Assembly: GCA_027186245.1 (NCBI GenBank) | Contig: CP114496.1 | Span: forward strand, 9,822,001-9,886,000 | Length of the DNA: 64,000 bases | From: Coriaria nepalensis | Lineage: Eukaryota; Streptophyta; Magnoliopsida; Cucurbitales; Coriariaceae | Direction of reading: 5' to 3' | Shown: piece by piece, positions 25,344 through 36,780 of the stretch | Layout of the letters: the number at the start of each line of letters is the position of its first letter | Numbering within the stretch: position 1 is the stretch's first letter | Translations under genes and position numbers: made by a program | Notes under the pieces: model-generated | Database searches by the model: none | What the model was told of the DNA's origin: nothing | What the model saw: the letters and a program-made list of their open reading frames with translations, nothing else

Positions 25344-27960
25344 CTATTGCCGAGAGATCGGTGCCATTGGCATAGAAGATGACGACGGATTATAGAAACT
25401 ACCATCTGACCCCTGAAAACTCTGGTACGAATTCAGAGGCACTGTGTACGAACTAATGCCAGTCCCCTGAGCCCCGGAAGTAGGATAAACAGACATAGAT
25501 TGCGTCTGTTGTTGTGTCATCATGTAGTTGTAGGGTCCGGTGTTTATGGACCCAGCAGCCTGTAGAAACTGCGTGGGAACATGGTACTGTGATATTGGAG
25601 GGAGGGGCGGCAGTGGTGGAGGAGTTGAAGATGGAGGAGGTGGAGGATCAGTTGGGGTATATTGTTGAGGATTCTCAAGCTTAGGCCGCTTTTCGGAAGA
25701 ATATTCGGCAGATGAATCTTTTATTGGATTCCCTATTACTCCCTCTGATGCAAGGGAGGATAAGACGTAAGAGAGCATCTGGACGGAAGATGTGGAAGCA
25801 GTTAGCTTTGCTGCCACTGCAGCGGCTGCAGATTTACGTGGGTCCTCAATATGGACTGATGGGTTTCCGGCAAAAGATACTGGGCTTGCATACATTGATG
25901 GAGCGGACTGCTCCCTGCTTCCAGGTAGAAATTCGGACTGACCTTCCTCTGAGCTCTGTGCAGGTAAGGGCTGGCTATTCTCATTGTTTCCCGATTGTCT
26001 GCAGATACTACTTGTTTGATCTGACTGGGACTGTGCAGCCTGGCATGCCATATGCATGTAAAGAAGAGTTAGTATATGGAATTTAATATTCATTTTTTCT
26101 TTTTTTTAATTGAAGATTTGTAAAAGGAATCTGTACTTGTAGTTTTGTCCAATGTTATTTCAATATACTGAGAAATATATTTGGGGACCAGAAAGCTTCA
26201 TATTGCAAGAGAAAGGATTGATAGGAGTGCGAACCTGAAGGTCACTCCGCACTTGATCCAGCTTGAATTCCTGCAAAAGAATCACGTCAGCTTGATGTCT
26301 GATAATAATATCCTACTATAGTTTGTAAGTAGATGCAAACAAACCTGCTCCTGAAGAGCCTCTCTCAGATAAGACACGAGACTTGCCCTCAATGATTCAA
26401 CCGCTGTTAGTTGCTCGATGCATTCCCTTAGAACCGCATGCTGTCCCTGCACCTCCTCCACAATTGAAGATCCATGGAATTGTCCTGTTTGAAGAAAACA
26501 TTTTACGAAAATATCACATAGGATGCAAGTAATATAAGTTCAATGGTAAGAGAGTGAGAATGTTCAAAATTAGGTAAGAAAATTTTCTAAAAAAGTTTCT
26601 AAGAAGTAAAAGTCAAAAATACCCGAATTGATTTCAAATTCCTTGTCCGCTTTCTCGAGATAGCTGATAGTGTTCCTGCATTTGCTCAAGACTACATCTT
26701 CATCAATCTGACCACCATAAACAACTTGATAACCTGAAACTATTTTGTCCAATGAAATGCTGGCAGGCTGTTTCTGCTGGAAAGAATATAAGAAAAGAGC
26801 TGGAATTAGTCCCAGAAATCACATTTTATATTGTAATCAGAAAAGCAATAAATTTTTACAGAAGACTTCCTAAGTTTACCAGTTTAACATTGAAATGCTT
26901 CCCATTTCGATTACCAGTTTCCAGCTGCTTTCCAAGAAACTCTTCCTTAAGACTCTGACCACGTGAGCCAAAAACTTTTCTATCTTCCCATATGCCAATC
27001 TACGAGTAGGAAAAGACAATCTTCCTTTTTAATAGCATTCATCAAGCAGTATGAATAATAATTCTGTTTAATCTAGTTTCCTTTTCATACAACAATCTTG
27101 CAGGGCTAAGCCTTCTCAAAACAACAAAAATGACCAGGAAAAAGAGTAAGTACAGATAAAAGATGTGTAAAAGGTTAAGATGGAGATACCAATCGAAGTG
27201 CAGCGTTTCTTCCAAATTCATCCCCACTTGCCATCACACTGCGAACAGCATCAGGAAGAACTTTCCAAAATTCACTGACAAACTCTGCACCCTTTCGCCT
27301 ACTGTTCTGCAGAATATCATTTGCAAGATATAGAAAGGCCAATCGCTGCTCATGTGGAGAGCAGTGAAATTGCCTATGCCATGTTTCGACCACTTGCTTC
27401 GCTTTATTCATGTGGAATATACACCAATGTGATAAAGCTTGGTTGGATTAAGGATGAAAACTAAGAAACAAGTGTAGAGCATTAAACTACCAGTAAAGGG
27501 AATATAAACCACAATATGGCCATGGGTGGCAAGAACTGGTAATAAATACTAGGAGTAACTGAAATTGGGGGTTCACAACAGGTCACAAACTTCAATTATC
27601 AATTTTTAGTTTTAAAGGCGGTACTTGACCCCTCATAATAAATAAATTAAAATAAAATAATAAAATATTAAGCAAATAGTTAATACTCTACTTCAACGTA
27701 ATAGTTAAGTTAGAGAAACAATCAATTACGAGAGTAACTCCTTAACAGATCCAACTAATATCCTAGATCTAGATCTGAAGATTGGTCCAAACAGATCATC
27801 ATCTAGAACTCCATCCACATATATATAAGACTGGCTTTGAACTCAAGACGATTAGAAATCAAAATAAAGACAATATGAGGATACTCTCTATGCTCGCCTG
27901 AGAGTTGTTGAGTTTGGCTAGCTTTTCCACCAAAATTTGGTGATTGAATGTACTACCCAT
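25344..27960 (-). CDS. CID/RPR-domain protein (RPRD1-like, RNA polymerase II CTD-interacting)
   Basis: The CID fold binds the phosphorylated C-terminal repeat of RNA polymerase II and couples transcription to 3'-end processing. Seven minus-strand exons (27960-27885, 27437-27190, 26999-26880, 26773-26623, 26484-26345, 26270-26235, 26039-25344) give 488 residues. The CID covers about residues 1-130: 'FNHQILVEKLAKLNNSQASIETLSHWCIFH', 'LAFLYLANDILQNSRRKGAEFV', then 'IGIWEDRKVFGSRGQSLKEEF'. A helical, probably coiled-coil part follows (residues 160-260), as in RPRD1/Rtt103. The C-terminal half is low-complexity and proline-rich with a PPPPPSSTPPPLPPLPP stretch. Relatives in Arabidopsis are annotated as ENTH/VHS proteins (At5g10060, At5g65180). 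A 5'-leader intron is likely: a leader-like exon with donor GTACCTG sits near 28622. Confidence 0.9.
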
Positions 27961-29807
27961 CGTGAAGCAGAACACAAAATTTCTTCACGAAGTAACCTTT
28001 CACTGGAGAAGACAATAGTTAAACTCTACACCCATTGTGAACTTTACTTAATACTGTAAGCTATAATGCAAAAGAAAGTGAAGTGATAAAAAAAAGTAAC
28101 AAGCCATTTAGCTTCGCCTCAATGAGCCAAACTCCAATAAGTTACCCAATTCAATTCAACTCAATTAGAGTTTCGTGTGCTTGATAACAACACTAACCGA
28201 TATATTTGTCACTGCAATGGCTTACTTTCTTTATGTGTTAACAAGCATTTAAAACTAAAAAATGAAACCTTTGGGATGAAAATATTTATAAGATACCCAA
28301 AAATACTATCAGAAATACTCCAATTTGAAATAATCATATGGCCGTAAACCGTTCCAATTGACACGAAAATCTCAACTCTAATTATTTTCTTTTCTATCCA
28401 AACTAACAGCTTGAATGAATAAATGAAAAATGAGAAATTGAATAAACCAGTCACCGAATTATGTACATATAAACTAAGCAAGCAATGAAATATTGAGCAC
28501 TTGGGAAAATAGCCCTAAGCCACGAACCATAATTAAGATAAAATATATATATAAAGAGCAGAAAGATCACAATTTGAGAAGATTCGGAAGAAAATCAAAC
28601 GGAGAAGAAGACGAAACAGGTACCTGTATTCAGGAGAATGCGAGTGAGGCAAGAGAGGATTCAACAGAAGCGAGTAAAATCAGCGTGGTCGAGCTCTTGT
28701 TCCATGGATAACTTGGAGGAGAGAGTTTGGGAATTAATTGAAGGGCTTTTCTTTTAAAAGGACAGTTTGACGGCGGATAAAGGCGGCGTGACAGTTGGAA
28801 CTGGGGGTCGAGCGGGGGAAATCGGGGACTGAAGTTTGCAACTTCGCTTATTTGTTTGTGGCCTGTGGGAGGTGAAAGAGGAAGGCGAGTGCATAAAAAT
28901 TGTGCCCTTTTCACAATACGGGGTTATGAAGTGAATTCCGAAGGTACCCTTCCACTTTTCAAACTCTAGAGAAAATCTTGTTTAACTAATATTTTAATAT
29001 TATTATCTTTACTTTGATTAGAGGGTAGAGACAGAGTGGTAGAATATGAACAAATGTCAACCAATCATATGAAACCTTCTGGATTACTAATATGAATTTT
29101 TCTATCAACTTTAGTAATTCACAACCCTGTCTTTTCTAATATAGATTCATAGTTCACGACTTTGCTTGTACTGTTTTTACCAATGGCAATGAGATTTGCA
29201 ATATACGTGTGTTAGAAGACTTTTCAAGCAAGTCATCCCCGCCATTCTTGTGTCTATTCCTCATGACTTGTCGTCTCTAATATGAATATCTATCTGTTTG
29301 TGTTCCCATGGCCAAAAATGGAGCTAGCAAGTAGCAAATAACTGGAACGTCCCGACGTAGAGACATGATGGCAAGCAACATTTCACGAGAGAAGAACATT
29401 TGTAATCATATTTGTTATGTTTCGTTTATTGCCATCTCTAATGAAAGATTGGATCCCTGTCGTTTGTATGTAAGAAGATGGAAGAGGTCATAATGCAAAA
29501 GGATGATGCCTTTTGCACGCGAGGTTGTATTGTATAATTAGTTTTCTACATCATTGATTCATTTCCATGCTACGTAAACTACATTTCTGGCTTCTGCCAC
29601 TCTTTGATTTGCATAGAATCGGAGACATACCAAAGAAAACAGAATGCAAGAGCGAACCTTAACATCAAAGAAGATAGACAAAAAGTAATACTTCAGAGTC
29701 GTGACAAACGAAAAGATTACAATGAACTTAAAAATCCATGAAAAGCAACAAAACTCACTCTGCGTTTGGAATTGCTTTACATGCCCCCTCATGAATGAAT
29801 GCGGAGT
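27961..29807. other. CID gene 5' region and spacer to EXO70
   Basis: Positions 27961-28700 are probably the leader intron and first non-coding exon of the minus-strand CID gene; the exon before the donor near 28622 reads towards a start of transcription around 28650-28720. The rest, 28930-29807, is AT-rich spacer and the EXO70 3' flank. No other gene is recognised. Confidence 0.45.
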
Positions 29808-31868
29808 TTATGGTTTCCTCCTTGTACTAGACGGAGCGGCACTTCCATCAAAGAGCTCTTCTATATAGGTTTCTATATCGTCAGGCTGAAACTTTATGTA
29901 CTTCTCTGTTTGTCTTCCTGGATCCAAGTACTGAGAGAATCTCCCTAAGAAGGACCTGTAAGCCGGAATCACCACTGCTGAGATCGAAACGCGCAGCTCC
30001 GACTGAAGCTGCTCGTCACTCACAATCCATGAGCTCTGCGTCTTGTGGATCTCCTCGAACATGGCGTTGAAGCTCTTGAACCTCTCTTTCAGTACTGGCT
30101 TCACTACTTTCCCATTCACATTCAAACCTTCCAGGCTCAAACAACCCAACAGTCTTACCCATGTTTCTCTCTGGTAGTTCTTATGGTACTGCCTAAGATC
30201 AGATGATCTCTTTCTATACCAGGTTTCACCCATCAAGCTGTTGATCTCTGCCGACCCCTTTATCTTCTGCAAGATGTACCTTCCATTGTTCATCATGAAT
30301 ATGGAACTCAGAGCCACGTCTCTGTACAGCTTTGATTTCACCTCCAGATTTGAGTCCAGCAGCTCCATCATCCTCATCAACTGTACTGAAAAAGGCGATT
30401 GGGCTCTGTTTTGATTATCATTGTTCCCGGAAGTTTGTTGTTGGTCCAAGCGTAGCCTGGTCGTCGAATCCTCACGTTCGATTTTCGAGTGCTCTCTGAA
30501 AACTTGTTCCAGAGTATCTTTGTACTCACATGCGTATTTTAGATAATTCATGAAGTACCGAGTCAAAGGATGAACCGCACCACCTGGAACCGGAGTCTTC
30601 CCTGAATCTGCTTTGATCGAGTTTTCTAGATCACAGAAAATGTAAATCGCCCCCTCGCCAAGGCGGGAACGAGTCGTCATGATCTCTGTTTTCAGCTCAT
30701 TTGCACATTCATCTGCAAATAGTCCGTCCATTTTCGGAACCATATCACGCAGAGTCTCGTACATGTCCAGAATCTTGAACAGCTTTTCCGCTGAGCGTTT
30801 TGTCATGGCGATTCCTTCTGCGAAATTGAGAAGCTGTATGACTCCGCCACGTGTCAGATTGCTGAAGAGGCTGGAGGAGATTGCTGGATTGTCTGAGAAC
30901 ACAGATTCAGCAAGTTTGTGTTCGCCGGAGAAGCAGACGGTGGCGCATTGCTTGAAGGTCTTGATCCACGTAATGATCTCTCTTTCCAATGCGTCCCAAT
31001 GCATCTTGTGGACGTCGTCTATGCTGTGTTTTTCAAACTCCAGTTTGTGAAACATCTCCTCGAGCGCGTTCCTCCTCGAGATGGTGTAAACCTGACAGCA
31101 CTCTGATTCAAATCCAGCGTATATCATTTCTTTGGCTATTTTATTCATACAGGAAACGACATCGTCCGAGTATCCCTGAAAGTCGATCTCATCTTCGGTG
31201 GATTCATTTTCCGGCAATGAGTTGCGGTCCTGTTCATGCTTCCCTTTCGTATCAATGGGGCAGTGGTCTGCATCGTTGCTTTTGGATTCTTCCAGAAGAA
31301 GCCTGAATTCTTCTTCCAAATATGCCATTACTCTCTGTTGACTGCGTCCCGTGCGGTTAATCAAGGATATTTGATTCTCAGCCAATTTCAGTGTACGGAG
31401 CGTTTCATTCAGGCTTGACATCCGATGCGTGGCTTCCAGAAAACAAGAATCCTTCTCCGGCGCTTGCCACAATTTCGTATTGCCAGCTTCGTAATCAGTA
31501 ATCATTACCTCCGCAAGATCCAAGAATATGTCAACGAATCGACCGCATTCCACATGATCTGCTACGTTACCGTCTTCGCCCTGGGGAAGAGGAAGTGGCA
31601 GAGATAATAGAAACTGATCAATATCTTCAGAGACCTTCTCCAGGCTGATAGGAGGTTCAGGAACAGCCTCGGTCTCTTCCACCTTCTTCTCCTTTGTCTC
31701 CTCCTGATCCTGTTTATTCTCAGCCTCTTTCTCCAGCAATTTCACACCTGCCTGATCCGCATTGTCAACCTCCTCCTTGTGATCAATTACAGGCGCATTG
31801 GCGTTGTCACCGCCAGCTTTGCCTTCGTCTTCAGGAAGGTTCTGGTTCTCACTCTGGTTCTTCTCCAT
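29808..31868 (-). CDS. EXO70C: EXO70 exocyst subunit, C-type (EXO70C1/C2-like)
   Basis: EXO70 tethers secretory vesicles to the plasma membrane as part of the exocyst; the plant C clade influences polarized growth such as pollen tubes. A single exon encodes 686 residues starting MEKNQSENQNLPEDEG. An in-frame extension upstream to 31988 exists but reads like leader. Residues 1-75 are acidic and lysine-rich low complexity. 'PISLEKVSEDIDQFL' and 'CFLEATHRMSSL' mark the N-terminal helical region. The Exo70 domain spans roughly residues 290-670, ending in 'RFSQYLDPGRQTEKYIKFQPDDIETYIEELFDG'. The MEKN start and acidic N-terminus are what lead me to the C clade. It is not obviously EXO70I, the clade tied to arbuscules, but only a tree would settle that. 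Confidence 0.9.
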   Translation of the reverse strand: MEKNQSENQNLPEDEGKAGGDNANAPVIDHKEEVDNADQAGVKLLEKEAENKQDQEETKEKKVEETEAVPEPPISLEKVSEDIDQFLLSLPLPLPQGEDGNVADHVECGRFVDIFLDLAEVMITDYEAGNTKLWQAPEKDSCFLEATHRMSSLNETLRTLKLAENQISLINRTGRSQQRVMAYLEEEFRLLLEESKSNDADHCPIDTKGKHEQDRNSLPENESTEDEIDFQGYSDDVVSCMNKIAKEMIYAGFESECCQVYTISRRNALEEMFHKLEFEKHSIDDVHKMHWDALEREIITWIKTFKQCATVCFSGEHKLAESVFSDNPAISSSLFSNLTRGGVIQLLNFAEGIAMTKRSAEKLFKILDMYETLRDMVPKMDGLFADECANELKTEIMTTRSRLGEGAIYIFCDLENSIKADSGKTPVPGGAVHPLTRYFMNYLKYACEYKDTLEQVFREHSKIEREDSTTRLRLDQQQTSGNNDNQNRAQSPFSVQLMRMMELLDSNLEVKSKLYRDVALSSIFMMNNGRYILQKIKGSAEINSLMGETWYRKRSSDLRQYHKNYQRETWVRLLGCLSLEGLNVNGKVVKPVLKERFKSFNAMFEEIHKTQSSWIVSDEQLQSELRVSISAVVIPAYRSFLGRFSQYLDPGRQTEKYIKFQPDDIETYIEELFDGSAAPSSTRRKP

Positions 31869-32362
31869 GATCGCGTAGAGTTCGAATCGATCGTTACGAA
31901 AGAAGGGGGTTTCGATTACCAAAAAGAAGCGAGCTTGGAGGATAATTATCCGTAATAATTTTTCTCTCCACTTGTTTTTTTTTTTCAAATTTTATTCTGT
32001 GTTTCGATTTTGAGGAATTGAATCGGTCATTGTTAAGCGGGGAGAGAGATAGAGAAGAGAAGTTTGATAATTGATTGGCTTGAAAAGGAGCCAAGTAAAT
32101 GGGAGGGAGAGTCTGTTTGGAAATGCGGACCCGTTGACCCGCCTCTCGTAACTTCCTTTTGTGCGCCCCACGACCTTACTTTTTTAATTCCCTCCCTCCT
32201 TTGGCGGGGGAAGTGTGCAATGCGCACACGGCGCAACTTACAGATTAGACTCGACTTTCATTTCCGGTTCGGGTCGGTTACTTTTATAAAACCCACTTAA
32301 TCTCACTACACTGCTCAGTGATGCGTTAGTGAACTTTGGTGAGCTTCTGGAAGTGAGAAAAA
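31869..32362. promoter_or_regulatory. 494 bp divergent promoter, EXO70 (-) / type II membrane protein (+)
   Basis: The two start codons are only about 500 bp apart on opposite strands, so both promoters lie here. The middle (32100-32290) is GC-richer than the surroundings. TTTTATAAAACC at 32282-32293 is a candidate TATA box for the plus-strand gene, about 75 bp before its ATG. Confidence 0.5.
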
Positions 32363-35300
32363 ATGGCGTATGGTGGATCTAGAAGTAGACTGTCGGTGCC
32401 TCAGCTATCGGTTTTGATTGTATGTGCAGCTTGTGCTGCGATTATCCTTCTGATGTACAATGTTCCAATGGCCTTCGAGATTGATCAGGATTTAGATACA
32501 GATTCTGAGACCGTCGGTGGTGACGACGTTGAGATAGTTAATCGGACACTGATTCAGAGAACGAGAAAGAAAGGATCGAGGTCGTGTGCGACGGTGGAAG
32601 AGATGGGAGACTCCTCTGAGCGGGGTTTCTCGCACCCAAGTTTGCGAGTGAGAAAGATGATTCAACAACACTTTGATTTGAACGGTAGTTTTTCCATATG
32701 TGTTTTCCTCTTTTGATTTTTCCTCCGTTTTGTGTTATCCTTTTCAGTATTGCCATTTTATGGATAAATATAGCTACTAGGTAACTACCTGTAGAAATGT
32801 GATATATAGCTACCAGGTAACTAGAAGTGTTATCCTTTTCAGTATTGCTATCTTCGCTTGGTTCTATCCTACCTATAGAAATGTGAGATATAGCTACTAG
32901 GTAACTAGAAGTGACGCAGGCTTTCTTCAATCTTCCCAGTTAGCCTCTACTAGAGCAAGCTTGCTTAGGTGAGGTAATTTTCTATTTCTCTCTGCAATGC
33001 TTAGCTCTAGCTTGGTTAATGTTGGATATGGCTTCTAGGCTGTGTTACGGCTTTTTACCCTAGAAGTGTGTCTAAGTTGCAGTTGGTAATCCTTGATGCA
33101 GGATTGCTGTGATTTGAATCAGGCAATTACTCACGTCCTCTTGATGGCAGTCATAAGATTTGACATAGTTTTCTTTTATGTCATCTTTTCAGGTGTTTCA
33201 AGAATACGCCATCTTCCTTCTGATCAGTTCTGCCAGCATGGATTTGTTATGGGCAAAGCATCAGAAGCGGGAATTGGGAATGAGATGTACAAGATTTTGA
33301 ATGCTGCGGCTCTGAGTATAATGCTGAACCGATCCTTAATCATTGGGCAAACCAGGCATATTGGTCCTTTCTCAAGCCTTTCTATTTTGTACTTGAGTGT
33401 AAATTTTAAGATGCTGCCTTATAATAAAACTTGTATGCTACTAGCAGGCACTTTAAAAACTTGTTAGCTTATAGTTCAAATTTTCAATCATTTATCAATA
33501 ACCAAATAGAACAACACGAGGACTCTGGACCAGATGAGGAGACATGTATCGATTGCATATTTCCTATTATGCTCATTCCTTATGTTTACTACTCTTTATA
33601 CTATTTCCAGGGGAAGATATCCTTTTGAGGACTTTGTTTCATATTCCAACCATTCCTTTACCTTGAAAGAAGTCAAGCACCTATGGAGACGTAATGGTTG
33701 TATGAGTAAATATAAAAGGCGTTTGATCATGAGAACTGATAATTTCAAGAAGCCTGCACAAACAAATGTGCTCTGTAGCAATTGGAGGGAATGGAAGCAA
33801 CCTATCATATGGTATGGTGAGAATTGTTTATGCAATATGTTGCTCATTCTATGCTATGTTCAATTCTAACCTCTGTCCAGCAGGTTCCAAGGTACAACTG
33901 ATGTTACAGCAACTCAATTTTTCTTGAAGAATGTACACCCTGAAATGAGAAATGTGGCTTCAAATCTATTTGGACAGCTTGAGGGTCTAAATCATTCAGA
34001 CATTCCTAATGTTTTTGGGGAGCTAATGAGATTTCTCATATTTCCTTCAGAAGATATTGAAGCTATAGTAAACCAGGTTCTTGGTGGTGGCTTGGAACCT
34101 GACATTTCATTGCACATGCGGATGCTTATGAATAGGTATTTTCTAGTGAATTGTTTATTTCTGCTTTGATTGGAGTCAAACTTGTTATATCTGGCGACAA
34201 CCCAAAATTATTATTATTTTTTTTAAATGGTAATCAGATTAGTCAGTTTTCTTTTAAATAGTATTTTATTGAGAATAAAACACTTTAAAAGTTACATATT
34301 GTTGATAAGTTTGACTCTTTATTTCATTTCAATAAATTTTATTCTCTGTTGTCATTAGTAAGTTCTTGTTTCCTTGCTTACATGTGAAATTAAAAACCCT
34401 ACGTGTCTGTGGCATCCGTGCCGGTCTCTTGAATTGGGGCCTGACATTGACTAAATGGAAGAAACTGGTTGCTTATTTGCTAAATGTTCTGTGATTGTTT
34501 TTTCTCCTTTAAATACTGCATCCATTAATGCAGTTTGTGTCTTTGTGATATAAGAAATGCATGTAGTGAAGTGGAACAACTGAATACCTTTCTTCCTCCC
34601 ACTAGTGATTGTGACTTGTGACAATAATATTAGTTGAATTTATATCTACACTTGATTTTCTCATTACGTCATTCAACCACAGTATTTTTCTTTTCTCCCT
34701 GTTGGCACATGCTCAGAGCGCATTACATAAACTTGTTATTGATGGAGATTCTACATTTCATATTACAGATCCGTGCGAGCTGTACAGGCAGCATTGAAGT
34801 GTGTGAAAAAAGCTGTGCGTCTACACAACATTTCAAGACCCATTGTGGTTTTAGTATCTGATACCCCATCTCTTGTTAAAGATGTCATGCCAGGTCTTCG
34901 TGAATTTGCAGAGGTAACCATGTTGTTTTTGATATCATCTTGTTAATGAGAACGCTCATACTTCTCTTCTCTGAACACCATAGGACTAAAGGCATTTAAT
35001 CTTTGGAGCTTCATATCCAGATCTCTTGGTTGAGCTCCGTGAAGTGTAACTAATTGAACCTTTACTTCCATCTTCTAATGTCTTGTTGCTTTTTCCAGGT
35101 TATTCATTTCGACCACAAACTGTTCAGAGGAAATATTTCTGGAGGCACTGATGGATTACATGCATTAGAATTTAGAGTGAGAGATTGGGGCCCAGCACCA
35201 AGGTGGGTTGCTTTTGTGGACTTCTTTCTTGCATCCCGTGCCAAATATGCTGTTATATCCGGGGCTCACAGGCGGGTGGCTACCACATATGCTCAGTTAA

Positions 35301-35733
35301 TTGCAGCACTGGCTGCGGCACAAAATCTAGGTACTGATATATCATTTCTGCGATGAATGCTGAATGAAAGCCTTCTAATATTTTTCTATTCTCAGGTGAT
35401 AATTCTACAGATTCAGGTTTTTCATTCATGAGCAGCTTCCAAAGTAATTTGTTGAGAGAAGGTTTAAAGCTCCAGGTTGGCTGGGGACACTCTTGGAACA
35501 GATTTGCTGGACCTTTAAGTTGTCATAGCCAGCCAACTCAATGTGCTTTTACTCCTCTTCTCCCTCCAGGTTGGTGGGATGAACTTTGGCAATCTCCCAT
35601 TCCGCGCGATATCAATAGGTTGGCTGATTTTGGGGTCCAGTTATCTGGTTTTGGCACAGTTGATGGAAATCATCTTCAATCTCACTGTGATTCAAGGAAG
35701 GAAATTGTTAGAACTATTTCATTCAAATTGTAA
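32363..35733 (+). CDS. Type II membrane protein, possible Golgi glycosyltransferase-like, function unknown
   Basis: Seven exons (32363-32684, 33193-33355, 33611-33811, 33884-34135, 34769-34913, 35099-35330, 35396-35733) encode 550 residues. A short cytoplasmic N-terminus with arginines is followed by one membrane segment (about residues 13-33, VLIVCAACAAIILLMYNVPM). The rest would be lumenal. The region 'FCQHGFVMGKASEAGIGNEMYKILNAAALSIMLNRSLIIGQTR', an 'LHMRMLMNR' segment, and a late 'DFFLASRAKYAVISGAHRRVATTYAQLIAALAAA' block recall the nucleotide-sugar-site layout of fucosyltransferase-like proteins. That reading is inference; I only recognise it as a conserved plant family (At3g26950-like). 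Intron 2 appears to use a GC donor (CAG|GCATAT), because only that junction keeps the frame. The exon 4 acceptor is a CAGCAG tandem. Confidence 0.8.
32738..32915. repeat. Imperfect tandem duplication inside intron 1
   Basis: Two adjacent copies of about 85-90 bp. Each starts ATCCTTTTCAGTATTGC and ends with TAGCTAC(T/C)AGGTAACTAGAAGTG. The interior of each copy differs, and the first copy carries an extra TAGCTACTAGGTAACTAC. The copies lie in the first intron of the type II membrane protein gene. Confidence 0.85.
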
Positions 35734-36780
35734 TGCGTAGCACTTCATTCGTATTACATTCTTTTGCTTTTCTGATAACCACCATGATTGACATCTCCCG
35801 AATGCTCTTATTGCTTCATTCGGATCGGGAATTTGTATATGACTTTAGGTGATTTTATATTAGTAACTGAGGTTTAGGTATGTTGGTACTTGGTTTTATA
35901 CAAACTGTTACCAGCTCGAGTAGCCTTTTGATTCTTTACAGGTCTTGTTACGTTTAAGTAAGCATTGCATGATTGCATCAAGAGGGGAAAGGCTCTATCC
36001 CCACCTGACACAATGTTTCAACAGCTGCTCTCTTGATTGCCCAGTGGCCTGTGATTGAGGCCCACTCTCATTCATTTGATTTTCATAAGTAGGCCAATAT
36101 TCGTATTCCAGTGCTATGGCATGGTAATTATTGAGTAGAGTTTTTTGATTTTATAATTTAGTAAGAGAGACTACAAAATCTGAAGGTCAAAATTAGATGA
36201 TAAGTGCAACTGTACGGTGTACAGGCAACACAAACATAGAGAATAAACCAGAGTCAATATGTTTTTTTTTTTTTCTGTGACTCCGTTTTGGTAGAACTTT
36301 GTTGGCTGGTACTACTTCTAGAATCTAAATTATGATTACATATCTTACTCCAAATCTATATTGCTAACAAGGTAGGGGAGGAGTAAAGGCAATTCAGCTT
36401 TTCCTAACAACGGATATAATAGAGATTTTGGCTTCTTCTAGCTAGAAACTTGCGCTTCTTCCTTGGGAAAATTGCTTTAAAACTAAAAATATTGTTGTCA
36501 TATTAATACTTCTGTTTCCTCCTTTTATTTAATGCAGAACAAAAAAGCAGAGAGAGGGAAAATCACAAATGTGATCGACTTTCAGATCTATTGCCTCAAG
36601 CTCAAAACCTTGCCATTTTTTTTTTATTCTTCATCTCACTACCCCCTAATCTATAACTTGTCTCTTCTCCTCAAAAATTTCTGTAAGGTTAATCTTATCT
36701 CTTTGATGCACATTTTGTATAGAACATGTATATATTTATGAATGAAGTGGTTTTGTTCTTTGTTTTTTTTCATGGCAGCT
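35734..36780. other. Spacer and probable 5' leader intron of DRB5
   Basis: No coding sequence is evident. A pyrimidine-rich tract ending in CATGGCAG at 36778 sits two bases before the DRB5 start codon and looks like a splice acceptor, so a leader intron is likely. The small frames at 36532-36741 and 36742 onward are leader or intron sequence. Confidence 0.5.

Noticed and set aside
31869..31988. N-terminal extension of EXO70 upstream of MEKNQ
   Set aside because: In frame but with leader-like composition; the MEKN start fits the C-type EXO70 proteins.
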